Below are positions 38,201 through 48,002 of a stretch of DNA of 64,000 nucleotides, one piece after another; the first letter of the stretch is position 1; each line of letters begins with the position of its first letter. The position numbers and the translations under genes were made by a program. The notes beneath the pieces were generated by a model that saw only the letters and a program-made list of their open reading frames with translations, searched no databases and was not told the origin of the DNA. Origin of the DNA: Blautia sp. (lineage in GTDB: Bacteria; Bacillota; Clostridia; Lachnospirales; Lachnospiraceae); NCBI GenBank assembly GCA_017463155.1, contig JAFTPT010000031.1, forward strand, positions 1 through 64,000, written 5' to 3'.

Positions 38201-41200
38201 AGGATGCGGCGGCGACTGTGGTTGGCAAGGAAGACGGAAGCTACGCAATCGCCTACGCGAATCTGCCCGAAAAGAAGGCAGGCGTTAAGATCGCCTATAC
38301 GGTTAAGGAGGATCCGATCCCCGGCTACACCACCAAGCCTGACCCGGCTGAGGTGGAGGACGGCGATGAACTGGTCAATCACCATACACCGGAGCTTACA
38401 AGCATCACGATCAAGAAGGTCTGGGACGATGGCGGCAACCAGGACGGCATCCGCCCGACGACTGCAGCGTTCCTTTCAAAGATCCATCTGATGAACGGTG
38501 AGACCGAAGTCAAAGGTCATACACCGGTTACCAGAGAGGAGAATGACGGCTCCCTTATGATCACCTGGTCCGGTCTGCCGAAGTATACGGAAGGAAAGGA
38601 AAACACCTACTCCGTCAAGGAGGATGTGATTACCGGCTATGCGGTCGTTCCCGCAAACGGGACCGTGCAGAACGAGGGAACCCTGACCAACAAACACATT
38701 CCGGAAACCACGGAGATCTCCATCACCAAGGTGTGGGACGATGATGATGACCGTGATGGCATCCGCCCGGGTGCGGCGGACTTCGCGGATATGGTCGAAC
38801 TTCTGGCTGACAACGTCAAGGTGAAGGATGCTGTCGGCATCGTGACCGACAACGGGGACGGCACCTATACAGTGACGTACAAGGATCTGCCGAAATATCG
38901 GAAGACGGCCGATGGTTCTGTCGAGATCGAGTATTCCGTCAAGGAAAACCGGATCGAGGGCTACAGAACCGTTCCGGCTAACCAGACCGTGAAGAGTGGT
39001 GAGACCATCACCAACACCCATAAACCTGAGGAGACGGAAGTTTCGATCACCAAGGTATGGGAGGATGCGGATAACCAGGATGGTATCCGGCTTACGGCAG
39101 AGGCATTTGCCGCGAAGCTCCATCTGTTTGCAAACGGAAAGCCGGTTGAGAAGGCGGTGCCGGTTGTTACAGACAACGAGGATGGAACATACACCGCACT
39201 CTACGAACATCTGTTGAAGAATGAAGATGGAGAAGTGATCACCTACACGGTGACAGAGGATGAACTTCCCGGTTACAATACGATTCCGGCGAACAGGACC
39301 GTGAGAGACGGCGGAACGCTTCGGAACATACATACGCCGGAGCTGACGGAGGTTGGCGTCATCAAGTTCTGGAACGACGAGGATGACCAGGATGGTATCC
39401 GTCCGGACAGCATTGAACTCAAGTTGTATGGGAAGACTGCCTCCGAGACGAATGAGACTCTTGAAAGGACCGGGACATTCGAAGGGCCGGAAGATGTCAG
39501 CGAGTGGACTTATGCATTCACGAGACTGCCGAAGTACAGAGATGGAGAACTGATCGTTTATACCGTAAGAGAGACTGCGGTTTCCGGTTATGGCAAGCCT
39601 GTTGTCACAGGCGATGCAGCGAAGGGCTTCCGCATCGAGAACCCGCACACGCCTGAAAAGATCAGTATCCCGGTCACAAAGAAATGGGAAGACAAAGACG
39701 ACGCTGATGCGCTTCGTCCGGAATCCATCGAAGTTGTTCTTCTGGCAGACGGAAAAGAAACGAATCAGAAGCTGACACTCTCTGAAAAGAATGAGTGGAG
39801 CGGTGAATTTACGGAGCTTGACAAGTGCAAGGACGGCAAGGAGATTGCCTATACCGTGACCGAGGTCCAGGTCAAGGGCTATGACAAGCCGCTGATTGAA
39901 GGCAGCCAGTCAGAAGGCTTCCTGATCACCAATACACATGTGGTCATAACACCGACACCGACGAGCACGCCGACACCTACACCGACGAGCACGCCGACAC
40001 CGACACCGACGAGCACGCCTACACCGACGCCGACGAGCACGCCGACACCTACACCGACGAGCACGCCGACACCGATACCGACGAATACGCCGACACCGAT
40101 ACCGACGAACACGCCGACACCGACACCGACAAATACGCCGACACCTACGCCGACGAGCACACCGACACCTACGCCGACAAGCACGCCGACACCGACGCCG
40201 ACGGAAACGCCGACACCGACGCCGACGAACACGCCGACACCGACGCCGACAAGCACGCCGACACCGACGCCGACGGAAACGCCGACACCGACGCCGACGG
40301 AAACGCCGACCCCGACACCGACAGAAACGCCGACACCGACACCGACGGAAACGCCGACGCCGACACCGACGAGCACGCCGACACCGACACCGACGAATAC
40401 GCCGACGCCCACACCGAATCCGGAGAAGACGAACATCTTTGGTACCAAGACGTGGGAGGACGATGACAACCGCGACGGCATCCGCCCGAGCGCGATCGTT
40501 GTACATCTGTTCATGAACGGCAGTGAGGCGGCGAAACAGACGGTCAAGCCCTCTGCAGACGGAACCTGGAGCTACAGCTTCAATGACCTTCCGGAAGAGG
40601 ACAATGGTGTCAAGATCAACTACACGGTTACCGAAGACCCTGTCGACGGATATACACCGACGATCAACGGCTTTGATATCGTCAATACACATGAGGTGGA
40701 GAAGACCGAGATATCCGGCACCAAGACGTGGCTTGATGACGACGAGGAGGACCGTCCGGAATCAATCGTTCTGCAGCTCTATGCAGATGGTGATCTGTTG
40801 GATACGAAGACCGTTACAAAAGAGGACGACTGGAAGTATACCTTCACAGACCTGCCCAAGAACAAGAACGGACGGGAGATCCGCTACAGTGTCGTTGAGG
40901 AGCCGGTTGAAAACTACAGCATGTCTGTCGATGGCTGGAATATCATCAACCGTTATACACCGGGCAAGACCAGCATTCCGGTCACCAAGACCTGGAATGA
41001 CAGTAACAACCAGGATGGCCTGAGGCCAGCATCCGTCACCGTGCATCTTCTCGCAGACGGTGCAGATACCGGCAGAACGCTTGTCCTGAGTGAGGAGAAC
41101 GCCTGGACGGGTCTGTTTGATGATCTTGAAATCGAGGATGACGGCGAGAAGATCATCTACTCTGTCGAGGAGGAACCGGTTGCGGAATACACCTCCGAGG

Positions 41201-42501
41201 TGAAGGACGAGCCGGCCGGCTTTGTGATCACCAATACCCACGAGCCTTCCGTGACGACCCTGAACGGCAGCAAGACCTGGAATGACGACGAGGATAAGAA
41301 CAAGGCGAGACCTGCATCCATCATCATCCGGCTCCATGCCGATGGCGATGTGGTCGACAGCCGTACCGTGACAGAGGATGACGACTGGGCATGGAAATTC
41401 ACGAATCTTCCGGTCTACAAGGATGGCAAGGAGATCGACTACACGATCACCGAGGATCCGGTCATGGATTATACGGCCGAGGTGAGGGATTACGATGTGA
41501 TCAACACCTTCGTACCCGGTACGGCTTCCGTGGAAGTGACCAAGGATATCAAAGATACTCATGACAACAGCGTCTTTGTGAAGGATGAAACCTTCTACGT
41601 TGCGTTGTTCGGCGATGAGGCCTGCACGAATCTTGTCAGCGGTCCGCAGGAGCTGCATTTCCAGGATACCGCGACAACGAGCACGACCTTCACCGGTCTG
41701 TCGATCAACACGCGGTACTATGTGGCGGAGACAGACGCGGATGGGCTGCCGCTCTATGTCGGTATGACGAAGGGCGATGCGGAGATCGAAGCAGTTCCCT
41801 TCACCCCGTACTACGGCGGCGAAGAATCCCTGGCTGTGGTGACCGGAGGTAACCGAAGCGAAACAAAGGGACGCATCGAGAATCATCTGATCAGAGTGCC
41901 GCATGGTTACTACTATGAAGGCAACATTGAGATTACGAAGGTATTGCTTGGCACGGACAAGAAGGCGAAGGAATCCAATGATACATTCTATGCGGGCGTT
42001 TTTCTCGACGAGGACTATAAGACGCTGGCACCAGTGGAGACCGTCGTTACCAACCCGATTCCGATTGCCATGAACGGTTCAAGCAGTGCGAAAGGCAGAT
42101 CCAAGGTAATCATTGTCGGTGATGAACCGCTTCACCTGTATATCACGGAGGTTCTGGAAGACGGAACACCTGTGGAAGATGCCGAGGACTTCATGTATGA
42201 GTTCACAGTGGAGAATGGTGAGATTATCATCTCCAGGGATAATCTGGAGGAAGCTTCCACCATCACCAACGAGGAAATACCTGGACCCTCCGACACACCG
42301 ACGTCAACCCCGACTGACAAGCCAAACCGGACGCCTCGCCGTGGCGGCAGCACACCGCCGAGCGGACATAGCACAGTAACGAAATCCGCAGCTAAAACAG
42401 GCGATGATACCAACCTCGCCTTCTGGTATCTGATGCTGCTGACGGCAGCACTCGGAATCTCCATGACTCTCTTCGCAAGAAAGAAGAGAAAAGAGGAGTA
42501 A
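26284..42501 (+). CDS. Giant cell-surface adhesin: BspA-like repeats, beta-helix, about 19 Cna_B domains, TP-repeat stalk, sorting signal
   Basis: About 5,405 residues. Signal peptide at 1-31 ([14 protein letters not shown]...SASA), a Glu/Asp-rich stretch (about 35-145), BspA-like LRR_5 blocks (about 440-2200) and a right-handed beta-helix with GGGI/NNTA turns (about 2315-2615). A Spy0128-like domain follows (about 2705-2880), then fifteen Cna_B domains (about 2890-4555) of the type [15 protein letters not shown]...YTVxE...ITNTH, with Lys, Glu and Asn placed for isopeptide cross-links. A Thr-Pro stalk (about 4555-4713), four more Cna_B, two pilin-like domains, and AAKTGDD plus membrane helix plus KKRKEE complete it. 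The open frame reaches back to a GTG at 26215, but AAGGAGGAG fits the ATG at 26284 and leaves a clean signal peptide. It is anchored to the wall by sortase and lies under a c-di-GMP riboswitch. Confidence 0.93.
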   Translation: MRKKRFMERLISMMLSASMVFGSITPLSASAVYVDEPAEYVEASDQVYEMPGEDEADASSEAILDDGSEYEDDFEEAVWEDSSGYETEEKAEGSKNEFEEFEDNEQNEENEVLSDSEVLPADEEDNSEATKDFYEFEDRNIYVTATLNRPDAVPDDAEFKVTRVTPNVRGYNYDAYMEALNQETADPAEEPYYTDENTLLYDIAFMVDELDEEGNPTGARVEYHPDNDDVEIAFSFKKAQLSEQMGADSSDSVNVFHLPLEDDVIENFDSTRDATDISADDIAVDYVDTRIEDLGADTGYDETAVFTTDGLSVFAFTVDFHYEGTDYSIPGESQILLSELITQLRIMNGGVLLDVADVESVEFTDEHLVTVEEVSGLISYNNEEGVDVEDKDFLLSSKEAFTSEEKLTIRLMNGEEIEVGVTDAQGDVIVMDNDGYFTYGGLEYGERIDDFDGIVCYGYDANGEYPADITIPASFSIKYADDDYVWEDKPVIRVAEEAFANDTHVVNVTFEGDIELPSNYYGVFDSCNSLKKVTFNGSKVNLGLCTFWNCSSLEEVWAGNATELTIGQEALSYCGNLKKFTAHSEAETTIHQNAFNGSGISAEQITYVVVPETEEYDDGVYTYKLNKENNTAKITGLSDSYSGDYNLNIPNTVTAGEGDAAKIYTVDAIDAYAFSYDEKGWDIQNVTLDSPTGISIGLQAFIRCANMTGDLKGVTAVGENAFWGTKLNSIELNIAKIEDIGNWAFGDQGTEASVTVNAKDLTITHGHLSKLQGVTDLTINADRIAFNWWVLQGDYYGESNLRSITINCESDIDLPFQVFGDHKNAGFKSIVIDAHVGEVSDQAFECLGDGKTAVYVEFKQGVDKINENAFSNFSGGKGSVIRIHNNMADTDFTEGQSFPKDPNLSIVFDDETLSYEQIHDDALTYEEENGSLVVTGRYVEDDYTAPATTFTVPETLTWKDKTYPVIAIKEGAFKGLSDLNVTVEGDVDVRGTYSNDSTCNGAFSNTSNITLTFNGENTTLGSAAFMKGNGVTIVSNGTGTFDIGRKSFFDCKDLDLTVKDGSIPIGTTKGSDGWTGNSFQYATGELTLLGTVTGVNDLYAVQLTKLTTLAKNADKLSGFGGGWADIDVVLEAEPDDTISWNNWSRVKSLTVNYDSKVNTVWPLSSALGNDGSVPVTINYNGGIGTMQGGAFDDLYGAEGTTINIKGNSATVSSGSFPDDANLTVHFIDATWSNVTGAETIDNELDETTVTYKVWDLRQSGEEQKLLSDLVDEMDIKREDGSKVDVTEVESVKFATSHSVTATRVAWDILYNEKGEEAVNVGKKNFLLASGSEFTDKEVLTITMTDGEVIEVGEESTGDVVYDIGDNETLKLSQVLKETKQEGYLDQYGRYTNYGGMYYIWYGIYAWDDDTDDWKIADSAKDLYDPAQYRDVELLNLNKIAYKDSGYLKIYVIGDNGSGYVTFSSGDKWIWLYQSVKPKNPESDGIFIYKLEKGEAVITGVDPTYAGDGDVTVPATVMMEDYDSEEAGAKKEYPVTKIKSMAFNGDTKLKNVTLADSEKPLLIEDAAFFQMANLESVSGDRPVTCQSSVNNVFAGNPELRSLTLHVDGTNVPIGNNNSKLTDIELYIDELTISAGVFRNADSLENLTIHGNSINIGDNAFTQNDKLTILAIDSAKASTIGAYAFKDAAALKSVSFPGGVTKIDANAFENDNALTTVNLGTNGDNNGKDLTIQKDAFKGCTALAQNVTCRQIVESKDGIVTVPGKVDGVPLGLYLVKKDIDAVEAIKAYADSWYKEQGKINPIEVILYMDLSLQTPAGDTVTDVAADILLSNNNTNTISMGPDGSDIDQTSLEVFHLTDAETRTVEHVDSQCAAINGTAVQNLSFHVDSLSPFALTTLGNKYHDDQFWYEVSDANPRTATITGVYDGGEYPVTELDFTGYTHDANAFKVTGIAANALNAVAADGKTEDAINANKAVKSINFTNDGIKNTLKKNNGGYDLPESVFEGCSGLESATFGNGEDDLLKEQLRFTSNAFKAVTGLKTLAVHTDRASVHSLGFNGATGLETIIFTGKGTHAMSNSAFVDAKALKYLRIDSMKGVSTNAFMASAGTAFVTKGDVVNDIGSRIGSFGTYIFAGDNINEYNNVLKYNAPDTLYIEQPNPDKADQFYKQWIQSAGKDLKDVYFNCDREDFGDVADAIDEAAAAKGVTVHYNTNEVDRPFYLDGVKGSDADPADGSYDKPYKTFAKLKKAWDAVDPEADGVPEKDEVIELIVNEAYKALGIDSECGEFRDNIHRVQEAYIKNTVTTTGETWESTDAENPIVLNRDPGFKGVMVQNNSGLSLKNVVLDGGSEAGLTANAPIINSKANLEIHEGAVIRNNKRTTFGYPDGAGGIYASGGVTMDGGEISGNTGMYGGGIQICGSGSEFTMSGGVIKNNTADHVKAYGGGVNVSCGAIMNLSGGEILNNKATGSNNAVGAAGGGIAIGADVSGMCQGARLVMKGGTIDGNESGQSGGGIFIQTNCMATITEGRITNNTAHGGAYGGGGIYANGVRDDTEDGRLYLINVLITDNDAKETGGGYAGCCTSTTYIYMGNGAAIYGNDAGDNSDIHIGTEYHVTSWGMQSGTPYAYVSQYMFNGTEYNWKDSETGEAYTVAQLARISTTTSLTAYPDGTPPKEEDAKVIITGNHSDTKAGGVGSNGFVSIGDKPEPMDVKWTPEADKVLYNRDMKEGETFTFKVYEEKTSQGLNFWWTRYEDVEVGEGSVTGGEKGKPVSIKFDEIDLGNCTADDIGSTRTFLIVEDTPSDTNVIVPKKYYAVTVIIGTKLDENKEKLILTAETLKTEIGNITENGYFEYDDIFYGEDEPSPNATPYNNFGRIREKAEDGKAVFNNYSTSTSVEADKAWLRVTGSETPPEGAKITFTLYADYGDGAGEKAVVDKNGDPCTVTLDGAADFQPGQDIDRLNYEKEPWTAIWTELPAYVTDENGNFIRENEDDEEYKKIVYSIKETTEWPGYAPDYGTVLTDPEDPESEEAKTSAAPDGTITNEQVPVKVSATKKWTDINGEEAAAPEKAEIVFGVFRNSETDPLVTVTVNGTPDAEEAEEDENYKGSYDSYESAAWTAVFEKLPKYDEKGKEIVWTVQELEIPEGYYISGTEEITTEDSGKHFDITNTPQPVRIVAAKEWSENDDQTGLREDVILTLYAKDANGNDVMVTKDEELFKNVTITNPQTIRKGTVPKDAYVVWENLPAYNGTIRIEYVVKEKTIRGYTTLIKNDISRYVDINDPKADFDPANPKKDNLLHFTVTNTREELTHLKVTKEWVDGENKDNLRPTSITVKLLVDGKEPVDEDKVLTKTLTLDESNNWTGTFTHLLTTSATGEPIEYSVKEVGEENHLYKDGENTYKVSVSDPANHSTTVTNTLVKDIPVKKIWDDANDQDGFRPRAITFTLKADGHEVESETVTAADDWKTVFTNLPVYKSDGQKIGYSVEESVAETETDNMKEYTLQTPVKYTEKDGFELTNVHKPNTVNIPVTKLWDDRTNQDGVRPESIKLILYSQTPSEKAAGKEETRKEVTFIPDDDDTPDEWTYEFKDLPERKNGEIISYRVEEVIEAPYTQTASSGDASTGYVFMNKYTPEKTEIPVTKTWDDASDQDGRRPKSITLNLTGTIEGDKTWKYEDTHVLTAPFGEKADKWIYTFEDLDKYHAGKLISYKVEEVLPEAANEYYEAKVTVNKDGSYSFVNTHTPETTELSGEKSWNDKDDQDGIRPESITIHLLADGIETDKQLTVKPDADGKWKYVFTNLDKFKDGKEIGYGIRENKVDKYDTTYLGNNIINTHKPEEMEVSITKTWADANDQDGLRPNARAYAAMVQLKADGKEVTNANETVTDNGDNTYTVSFTNLPKKSAGKDIVYTVVETPVTGYEADNLTVSNGGKITNTHVPGTVSVEITKTWDDAENQDGIRPSAEEYKKYVHLYADGVLQKDAAATVVGKEDGSYAIAYANLPEKKAGVKIAYTVKEDPIPGYTTKPDPAEVEDGDELVNHHTPELTSITIKKVWDDGGNQDGIRPTTAAFLSKIHLMNGETEVKGHTPVTREENDGSLMITWSGLPKYTEGKENTYSVKEDVITGYAVVPANGTVQNEGTLTNKHIPETTEISITKVWDDDDDRDGIRPGAADFADMVELLADNVKVKDAVGIVTDNGDGTYTVTYKDLPKYRKTADGSVEIEYSVKENRIEGYRTVPANQTVKSGETITNTHKPEETEVSITKVWEDADNQDGIRLTAEAFAAKLHLFANGKPVEKAVPVVTDNEDGTYTALYEHLLKNEDGEVITYTVTEDELPGYNTIPANRTVRDGGTLRNIHTPELTEVGVIKFWNDEDDQDGIRPDSIELKLYGKTASETNETLERTGTFEGPEDVSEWTYAFTRLPKYRDGELIVYTVRETAVSGYGKPVVTGDAAKGFRIENPHTPEKISIPVTKKWEDKDDADALRPESIEVVLLADGKETNQKLTLSEKNEWSGEFTELDKCKDGKEIAYTVTEVQVKGYDKPLIEGSQSEGFLITNTHVVITPTPTSTPTPTPTSTPTPTPTSTPTPTPTSTPTPTPTSTPTPIPTNTPTPIPTNTPTPTPTNTPTPTPTSTPTPTPTSTPTPTPTETPTPTPTNTPTPTPTSTPTPTPTETPTPTPTETPTPTPTETPTPTPTETPTPTPTSTPTPTPTNTPTPTPNPEKTNIFGTKTWEDDDNRDGIRPSAIVVHLFMNGSEAAKQTVKPSADGTWSYSFNDLPEEDNGVKINYTVTEDPVDGYTPTINGFDIVNTHEVEKTEISGTKTWLDDDEEDRPESIVLQLYADGDLLDTKTVTKEDDWKYTFTDLPKNKNGREIRYSVVEEPVENYSMSVDGWNIINRYTPGKTSIPVTKTWNDSNNQDGLRPASVTVHLLADGADTGRTLVLSEENAWTGLFDDLEIEDDGEKIIYSVEEEPVAEYTSEVKDEPAGFVITNTHEPSVTTLNGSKTWNDDEDKNKARPASIIIRLHADGDVVDSRTVTEDDDWAWKFTNLPVYKDGKEIDYTITEDPVMDYTAEVRDYDVINTFVPGTASVEVTKDIKDTHDNSVFVKDETFYVALFGDEACTNLVSGPQELHFQDTATTSTTFTGLSINTRYYVAETDADGLPLYVGMTKGDAEIEAVPFTPYYGGEESLAVVTGGNRSETKGRIENHLIRVPHGYYYEGNIEITKVLLGTDKKAKESNDTFYAGVFLDEDYKTLAPVETVVTNPIPIAMNGSSSAKGRSKVIIVGDEPLHLYITEVLEDGTPVEDAEDFMYEFTVENGEIIISRDNLEEASTITNEEIPGPSDTPTSTPTDKPNRTPRRGGSTPPSGHSTVTKSAAKTGDDTNLAFWYLMLLTAALGISMTLFARKKRKEE
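39946..40420 (+). repeat. 24-bp coding tandem repeat (Thr-Pro stalk), about 19 units
   Basis: Units of eight codons encode TPTPTPT plus a variable residue (Ser, Asn or Glu, occasionally Ile for Thr). The 24-bp period keeps the frame, so slippage would change stalk length without breaking the protein. Unit-to-unit identity is high (ACGCCGACACCGACACCGAC), unlike the flanking Cna_B domains. Confidence 0.9.
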
Positions 42502-42528
42502 CCGGGATCTGCCAATGTACACAAAAAT

Positions 42529-42561
42529 GCAGGCTCTGCGTGATCAAAACACAGAGCCTGC
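42529..42561 (+). terminator. Hairpin after the adhesin gene
   Basis: Perfect 10-bp stem GCAGGCTCTG / CAGAGCCTGC with a 13-base loop, followed by AGCAAAATC rather than T residues. It probably works together with the T-tailed hairpin 10 bases further on. Confidence 0.6.
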
Positions 42562-42571
42562 AGCAAAATCA

Positions 42572-42613
42572 AAAAGGAGAATTGTCTTTAACGTGACATT
42601 TCTCCTTTCTTTT
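42572..42613 (+). terminator. Intrinsic terminator of the adhesin gene
   Basis: AAAAGGAGAA at about 42572 pairs with TTTCTCCTTT at about 42599, followed by CTTTTAT. It separates the adhesin from the housekeeping genes. Confidence 0.7.
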
Positions 42614-42683
42614 ATGCAATTCTTCCTGGGTGAGGCCAGCTTCTTTTCTTTTCCTCTTAGGCCGCCGCATCAAGACAAGCCTC

Positions 42684-42712
42684 TTTTCATTTAGAGGCAA
42701 ATAGGATATAAT
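42684..42712 (+). promoter_or_regulatory. Promoter of the radical SAM - rng operon
   Basis: TTTTCA, 17-bp spacer, TATAAT at 42707-42712, about 37 bp upstream of the radical SAM start. A small GCCTC/GAGGC hairpin overlaps the spacer. Confidence 0.65.
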
Positions 42713-42748
42713 AAGCAGATACTATAAATCGAAACCAATGAGGTGTTT

Positions 42749-44614
42749 ATGCGTAAACTGGCGTTAAGTGATGAATTATTGATGCAGATCGACAAGGCCG
42801 CCCGCTACATCGGCGGGGAGGTCAATGCGGTCGTTAAAGATAAGGATGCAGTGGACATCCGTTTCTGTATGTGCTTTCCGGACGTCTACGAGATCGGCAT
42901 GTCCAACCTCGGCATGATGATCCTGTATGATCAGTTCAATGAGCGGGAGGACGTCTGGTGCGAGCGGTTGTTTTCACCGTGGCTGGATCTCGACAAGGTC
43001 ATGCGGGAGCAGAAGATCCCGCTGTTTGCCCTTGAATCCCAGGACCCGGTCAGGGATTTTGATTTCCTCGGGATTACGTTGGGCTATGAAATGTGCTATA
43101 CGAATGTGCTGCAGGTGCTGGAGCTTTCGGGCCTGCCGCTTCGAAGCATCGATCGTACGGAGGGACCTCTTGTGATCGGCGGCGGCGCCTGCGCCTATAA
43201 TCCGGAGCCTCTGGCGGCGTTTTTTGATCTTTTTTATATCGGCGAGGGCGAGACCGTCTATGACGCGCTTTTTGATGCCTACAAGGAGAACAGGGAGAAC
43301 GGAGGTACACGGGAAGATTTCCTCATAAAAGCCGCCAACATTCCGGGTATCTATGTGCCGCGCTTCTACAAAGCGGCCTACAACGAGGACGGCACCCTGG
43401 CTTCCTTCGAGCCTGTCAGGGATGACGTTCCCTCCGTGATCGAAAAGCAGCTGGTCATCGATATGGCAAAGGATTACCACGCCATCAAAAAGCCGGTTGT
43501 TCCCTTTATCAAGGCGACCCAGGACCGCGTCACGCTGGAGATCCAGCGGGGATGCATCCGCGGCTGCCGGTTCTGTCAGGCCGGCATGATCTACCGGCCG
43601 ACAAGGGAACGTCCTGTGGAGGATCTGAAGGCTTCCGCCCACGAAATGCTGCAGACGACGGGCCATGAGGAGATCTCTCTTAGTTCGCTGAGCTCCAGTG
43701 ATTATTCGCATCTGAAGGAACTGGTGGACTTTCTGATCGAGGAAGCCGAAGGAAAAGCCATCAATATTTCGCTGCCGTCGCTTCGGATCGACGCGTTTGC
43801 GCTCGATGTGATGAGCAAGGTCCAGGACGTCAAGAAAAGCAGCCTGACCTTTGCACCGGAAGCAGGCACCCAGCGGCTCCGAGACGTGATCAACAAGGGC
43901 CTTACCGAGGAAGTGATCCTGAAGGGGGCTTCCGAAGCCTTTCACGGCGGCTGGAACCGGGTCAAGCTGTATTTTATGCTGGGCCTGCCCACCGAGACCG
44001 AGGAGGATATGAAGGGCATCGCGCATCTTGCGGAAAAGATCGCAGAGACCTACTATGATATACCCAAAGACCAGCGGAACGGGAAGGTGCAGATCAATGT
44101 GAGTACGTCGTTCTTTGTACCGAAGCCCTTCACGCCCTTCCAGTGGTGCGGGATGTTCCGCGAGCAGGATTTTATCGAAAAAGCCAAGGTCGTCAAGAAC
44201 GAGATCCGTTCGATGCTGAATCAGAAGAGCATCAAATACAGCTGGCACGAGCCGGACGTCACGATCCTGGAGGGCTTTCTGGCCAGGGGAGACCGGCGCT
44301 GTGCCGATGTGATCGAGCTTGCCTACAAAAAAGGCGCACTCTACGATGCCTGGTCGGAGAGCTTCCACTATGATCTGTGGAAGGAAGCTTTTGCGGAAAC
44401 GGGCATTGATATTGACTTTTATACCCTGCGGGAGCGCAGCACGGACGAGCTGCTCCCCTGGGACTTTATCGACGCCGGCGTGACGAAGGAATTCCTGGTG
44501 CGTGAATGGAACAATGCAAAGCAGGAAACCGTGACGCCCAACTGCCGTGCCCGGTGCTCCGGCTGCGGCGTACGTAAATACAAGGGAGGTGTCTGCTATG
44601 AAGGTAAGGATTAA
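42749..44614 (+). CDS. Radical SAM protein, TIGR03960 family
   Basis: A 621-residue radical SAM enzyme with a B12-binding-like N-terminal region (about 15-190) and the iron-sulphur motif CIRGCRFC near residue 269, followed by the typical EISLSSLSSSDYSHL and FAPEAGTQRLRDVINK segments. The C-terminus carries CRARCSGCGVRKYKGG, a likely extra metal site. The family is widespread and conserved in Clostridia next to a DUF2344 protein and RNase G. Its reaction is not established; a tRNA or ribosome-linked role is suggested only by the neighbours. An in-frame GTG lies two codons upstream. The gene overlaps the next by 17 bp, so the two are co-translated. Confidence 0.93.
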   Translation: MRKLALSDELLMQIDKAARYIGGEVNAVVKDKDAVDIRFCMCFPDVYEIGMSNLGMMILYDQFNEREDVWCERLFSPWLDLDKVMREQKIPLFALESQDPVRDFDFLGITLGYEMCYTNVLQVLELSGLPLRSIDRTEGPLVIGGGACAYNPEPLAAFFDLFYIGEGETVYDALFDAYKENRENGGTREDFLIKAANIPGIYVPRFYKAAYNEDGTLASFEPVRDDVPSVIEKQLVIDMAKDYHAIKKPVVPFIKATQDRVTLEIQRGCIRGCRFCQAGMIYRPTRERPVEDLKASAHEMLQTTGHEEISLSSLSSSDYSHLKELVDFLIEEAEGKAINISLPSLRIDAFALDVMSKVQDVKKSSLTFAPEAGTQRLRDVINKGLTEEVILKGASEAFHGGWNRVKLYFMLGLPTETEEDMKGIAHLAEKIAETYYDIPKDQRNGKVQINVSTSFFVPKPFTPFQWCGMFREQDFIEKAKVVKNEIRSMLNQKSIKYSWHEPDVTILEGFLARGDRRCADVIELAYKKGALYDAWSESFHYDLWKEAFAETGIDIDFYTLRERSTDELLPWDFIDAGVTKEFLVREWNNAKQETVTPNCRARCSGCGVRKYKGGVCYEGKD

Positions 44615-45317
44615 GTTTTCAAAGCTTGGCCCTGTCAAATTCCTGGGACACCTGGATACCATGCGCTATTTTCAGAAGGCAGTACGTCGTTCGGGCCTGC
44701 CGGCGGCTTTCTCCGGGGGCTACAGTCCGCACATGATCATGTCCTTTGCCTGCCCGCTGGGCGTCGGTGTGGAGAGCGAGGCGGAATACTTTGATCTGGA
44801 GCTTGCGGAATATGTCCCCACGGAAGAGGTCACACAGAGATTGAATGACGTGATGGGGGAAGGCTTCCACGTAGCCGGGACCACCGAGATCGAGGAAGGC
44901 AAGGCGGGCAACGCCATGTCTCTTGTAGCCGCCGCGGACTATCTGGTGACCTTCCGTGAAGGCAAGGAACCCGATGGCGATTTTTATGCCGGTCTTGAGG
45001 ACTTTCTTTCGCAGGAGGAAATACCCTTTACCAAGGTGACCAGGAAAGGGGAATCCCAGGTGGATCTGCGGCCGAATATCTATGAGATGCAGCGTCGGGA
45101 TGACGGGATTTTCCTTACGCTCGCATCCGCCAGCAGCAATTACACAAAGCCTGAGGCTGTCATGAAAGCCTATGCAGACTATCTTGGTATCGAGCTGGCC
45201 CCGTTTGCGTTTCAGACCCGGCGGCTGGAGATCTACGCAGATGAAGGCGTGGAGGGAGAACGGAAGCTGGTGACACTGGCCTATGCACATGCGGCTCGAA
45301 AAGAAGATGAAAACTGA
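44598..45317 (+). CDS. DUF2344 / TIGR03936 radical-SAM-linked protein
   Basis: A 239-residue protein (MKVRIKFSKLGPVKFLGHLDTMRYFQKAVRRSGLPAAFSGGYSPHMIMSFACPLGVG) with the hallmark GHLD and GYSPHP-like motifs of this family. In many bacteria it is fused to, or next to, the TIGR03960 radical SAM enzyme, so the two probably form one complex. GGGAGGTG precedes the ATG at 44598, inside the end of the upstream gene. Function is unknown; the family resembles RNA-modifying partner domains. Confidence 0.92.
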   Translation: MKVRIKFSKLGPVKFLGHLDTMRYFQKAVRRSGLPAAFSGGYSPHMIMSFACPLGVGVESEAEYFDLELAEYVPTEEVTQRLNDVMGEGFHVAGTTEIEEGKAGNAMSLVAAADYLVTFREGKEPDGDFYAGLEDFLSQEEIPFTKVTRKGESQVDLRPNIYEMQRRDDGIFLTLASASSNYTKPEAVMKAYADYLGIELAPFAFQTRRLEIYADEGVEGERKLVTLAYAHAARKEDEN

Positions 45318-45400
45318 TTCCGGACAGCGTGAGAGCATATGACAGGACGATGTTAAGCAGGAGCCTGCTGTATTTTCAGGCAGAAAACAGGAGATTACGA

Positions 45401-46690
45401 GTGAACAGATTGATCATCGGCAGGATGCCGGTTTATGAAAAAAGCTGTACCGTGCTTGCCCTTCAGGAGGAAGGACGCATCATGGAGATCCAGGTCATGG
45501 CGGACGGAGACGCCTCCATGACCGGGAATATCTATGCAGCACAGGTGGAGCGCATCGCCGCCAATATCCAGGCGGCTTTTTTGCTGGTCGCGCCGGGCGT
45601 GCGGGCTTATCTGCCCCTTGCCGGCTCCGAAAGAGCAGTTTTTTTGTCAGGTCGTACCTGGGACGGCAAACTCCGACCGGGAGATCTGCTGCTTGTGCAG
45701 ATCCAGAGGGAATCGCTGAAGAGCAAGCTCCCGACTGCAACCGTAAAGCTTACGGTACCTGGCCGCTGCATGGTGGTCATGAATGAAGACAGGAAGGACA
45801 GCTTCTCGCATAAGCTGTCCCCGGAAGACAGGGAACGTCTGCGGGGATGGCTGGAAGAGAAGAAAAACGCGGCAGAACCCGGCAATAATATAACAGCGGA
45901 CACTGCAGCGGCTGGGAGAAACGATACGGTCTGCCGGAGTTATCCGGTCATTATCCGTACAAATGCCGGAGAAGCCTCCCGTGAAGAGTTCAACGAAGAG
46001 TACCTGGAGCTGCAGAGGACCATGGACGGGATCGTTCGCGCGGCATCCTCCAGGACGGCTTTTTCCTGCCTGTATGAGACGCCGCCATTCTATATGGAAG
46101 CCGTGCGGGATCTGTACAGCCGGGGCTTTGATGATTATGTGACCGACGATCCGGAGATCTATGAGCAGATCCGCGGCTGGGTGTCTGTACATGCCCCGTC
46201 CGAGATCTCAAAACTCCGCCTCTATGAAGATCATCAGCTGCCACTGTACAAGCTGTATTCCCTGGAAGGCGTGCTGGATGAGGCGCACCGCAAAAAGATC
46301 TGGCTGAAGAGCGGAGGATTTCTGGTGATCGAGGAGACGGAGGCTCTCGTCGCGGTGGATGTGAACACCGGCAAATGTATCGACAAAAAGAAGGACGGAG
46401 AGATCTTCCGGCGTGTCAACCGGGAGGCGGCTGATGAGATCGCGCGGCAGATCCGCCTTCGGAATCTGTCCGGGATGATCCTGATCGATTTTATCAATAT
46501 GGACAGGGCGGAGGATGAGGAGGAACTGCTTACGTATATGCGGGAGCTGTGCGCAAAAGACCGTGTACAGACGCGTGCCGTTGATTTTACAAAGCTCCAT
46601 ATACTTGAAATGACACGGAAAAAGGTGCGCAGATCTCTTGCCGAAGATTTGCAGATGCTCTATGGTCAAAATCACCAAAATACGGATTGA
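45401..46690 (+). CDS. rng: Ribonuclease G/E family protein
   Basis: A 429-residue single-strand-specific endoribonuclease of the RNase E/G family, acting in rRNA 5' processing and mRNA turnover. It has an S1-like RNA-binding part near the N-terminus (about 35-125, SMTGNIYAAQVERIAANIQAAF) and the catalytic DNase I-like part with metal-binding Asp in VAVDVNTG (about 319) and LIDFINM (about 362). It lacks the long C-terminal scaffold of RNase E. The start is GTG at 45401 with AGGAG 8 bp upstream; the frame extends back to 45329 without a ribosome site. In relatives this gene often directly precedes rplU, but here a sugar operon intervenes. Confidence 0.92.
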   Translation: MNRLIIGRMPVYEKSCTVLALQEEGRIMEIQVMADGDASMTGNIYAAQVERIAANIQAAFLLVAPGVRAYLPLAGSERAVFLSGRTWDGKLRPGDLLLVQIQRESLKSKLPTATVKLTVPGRCMVVMNEDRKDSFSHKLSPEDRERLRGWLEEKKNAAEPGNNITADTAAAGRNDTVCRSYPVIIRTNAGEASREEFNEEYLELQRTMDGIVRAASSRTAFSCLYETPPFYMEAVRDLYSRGFDDYVTDDPEIYEQIRGWVSVHAPSEISKLRLYEDHQLPLYKLYSLEGVLDEAHRKKIWLKSGGFLVIEETEALVAVDVNTGKCIDKKKDGEIFRRVNREAADEIARQIRLRNLSGMILIDFINMDRAEDEEELLTYMRELCAKDRVQTRAVDFTKLHILEMTRKKVRRSLAEDLQMLYGQNHQNTD

Positions 46691-46736
46691 TATTATAGAG
46701 GATTTGTACGAAACGGCAACGAATTGGCCAAACACC

Positions 46737-46764
46737 TTGACTTTTCGAAAAAAATATTTATAAT
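46737..46764 (+). promoter_or_regulatory. Promoter of the LacI-type regulator
   Basis: TTGACT, 16-bp spacer, TATAAT at 46759-46764. A LacI-type operator sits just downstream at the presumed transcription start, which fits autorepression. Confidence 0.8.
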
Positions 46765-46773
46765 ATTAATTGG

Positions 46774-46784
46774 TTAAACGTTTA
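46774..46784. promoter_or_regulatory. LacI-family operator O1
   Basis: TTAAACGTTTA, an 11-bp near-perfect palindrome with the central CG step typical of LacI-family sites. The surrounding GGTTAAACGTTTACTC is repeated exactly before the sugar operon (47885-47900), so the regulator most likely controls both. Confidence 0.82.
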
Positions 46785-46814
46785 CTCTACTTTGTGTATG
46801 ATTGGACTGTTCAT

Positions 46815-47846
46815 ATGGGAAACTACGCAAACAGAGTGACCATCCGGGATATTGCGTCGGCCTGCGAGGTCTCTACGGCGACCGTGTCTCGCGTGCTGAA
46901 CCACATTCCCGGAGGATACAGCGCAGAAACAGAAGAGAGGATCCGCGATACAGCGGAAAAGCTCGGCTATGTTCCCAACCGGATGGCCAGGTCGTTGATC
47001 ACCAGGAGGACGAACCTGATCGCCGTGCTGGTTCCGGACATTCATTACTGCTTTTTCCAGGACTTCTTTGTAAGACTGGAGCAGTATCTGAACGGATTCG
47101 GCTACCGGGTGCTCCTTTGTAACACGCAGGAACAGCAGGAACTGGAGGAGCAATATATACGGGAGCTCTGTAACGGGCTTGTAGACGGACTGATCGTCTC
47201 CACACTGAACAAGGACGAGAGCAACGAAGCACTTCTGGACATCAGCCGGAAAGGGTTTCCGGTGGTACTGCTGGAGCGGTATGGCGAAGGACTTACGGAA
47301 CTCTGCAGATTAAGCGTCGATAATGTCGGAGCTGCCAGGGTGGCTGTGAACCATCTGTATGGAGAAGGACATCGAAGGATCGCGTTTATCAGCGGCGGCG
47401 AGGATGCCCAGAATGCCCGTTTTCGTTTTGAAGGATACCTCGAGGGCCTTAAGGACAATGGCCTCGAGTATGACAAGGAACTGGTTTCCGACGGAAACTA
47501 CAGCTTTGAGAGTGGTACATCCGCCATGCAGAAGCTTCTGGAACGCGGCGGATTCACCGCGGTGATCGGTGCGAATGACCTGATGACCGTGGGAGCCTGC
47601 AAGGCGATCACACAAAAAGGCCTGCGGATCCCGGACGATATCTCCGTCATGGGCGTGGACAACACGATCCTGACAAGAACACAGGAGCCGGCGATCACGG
47701 CTGTCGATTTCTGCGCGGCTGAGCTGGGTGAGAAGGCAGGCAGCCTGCTCATGAAGATGATCCGGGATGAACTTCCGGAAAAAGAGATCTACATGCAGGA
47801 GCCGAGGCTCGTACCTGGCCACAGCGTCAGTAAGGTACATGGATAA
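46815..47846 (+). CDS. LacI-family transcriptional regulator of the sugar operon
   Basis: A 343-residue repressor with the LacI helix-turn-helix (VTIRDIASACEVSTATVSRVLN at about 8-29), the hinge helix NRMARSLITRRTN, and a periplasmic-binding-protein-like ligand domain (VLVPDIHYCFF, GVDNTILTRT). Such regulators sense a sugar or sugar phosphate. The ATG at 46815 has only a weak ribosome site; a GTG at 46794 and a TTG at 46770 are possible but would lie at or before the expected transcription start. It is followed by the sugar module, with matching operators in both promoter regions. Confidence 0.9.
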   Translation: MGNYANRVTIRDIASACEVSTATVSRVLNHIPGGYSAETEERIRDTAEKLGYVPNRMARSLITRRTNLIAVLVPDIHYCFFQDFFVRLEQYLNGFGYRVLLCNTQEQQELEEQYIRELCNGLVDGLIVSTLNKDESNEALLDISRKGFPVVLLERYGEGLTELCRLSVDNVGAARVAVNHLYGEGHRRIAFISGGEDAQNARFRFEGYLEGLKDNGLEYDKELVSDGNYSFESGTSAMQKLLERGGFTAVIGANDLMTVGACKAITQKGLRIPDDISVMGVDNTILTRTQEPAITAVDFCAAELGEKAGSLLMKMIRDELPEKEIYMQEPRLVPGHSVSKVHG

Positions 47847-47886
47847 CTGCCACCGGTTGGTAGACCGGCGGTGATTTCATAGATGG

Positions 47887-47897
47887 TTAAACGTTTA
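47887..47897. promoter_or_regulatory. LacI-family operator O2
   Basis: Second copy of TTAAACGTTTA, inside the same 16-base context as O1, 106 bp upstream of the uroporphyrinogen-decarboxylase-like gene. Confidence 0.82.
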
Positions 47898-47940
47898 CTC
47901 ACAGGAGTTTAACTGGGTGCGCTTTCTGCTTCACACATCA

Positions 47941-47951
47941 TACGTTTAACC
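47941..47951. promoter_or_regulatory. LacI-family operator O3 (half-conserved)
   Basis: TACGTTTAACC, the reverse-oriented match to GGTTAAACGT. It is 54 bp from O2, about five DNA turns, which would suit looping by a tetramer or two dimers. Confidence 0.6.
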
Positions 47952-48002
47952 TGTGAGACATAACCGGATTATCGGGGTCTATAGCAGAAAGGAGTGTTTC
48001 AA

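Noticed and set aside
39946-40420. CRISPR-like array
   Set aside because: The repeats are contiguous 24-bp coding units without spacers and encode an in-frame Thr-Pro stalk.
39879-40692. Minus-strand frames rich in Val-Gly or Arg-Cys over the Thr-Pro repeat
   Set aside because: They are the complement of the 24-bp repeat and have no independent signals.
42974-44662. 562-codon minus-strand frame opposite the radical SAM gene
   Set aside because: The + strand encodes a conserved enzyme with its cluster motif; the minus frame is a shadow.
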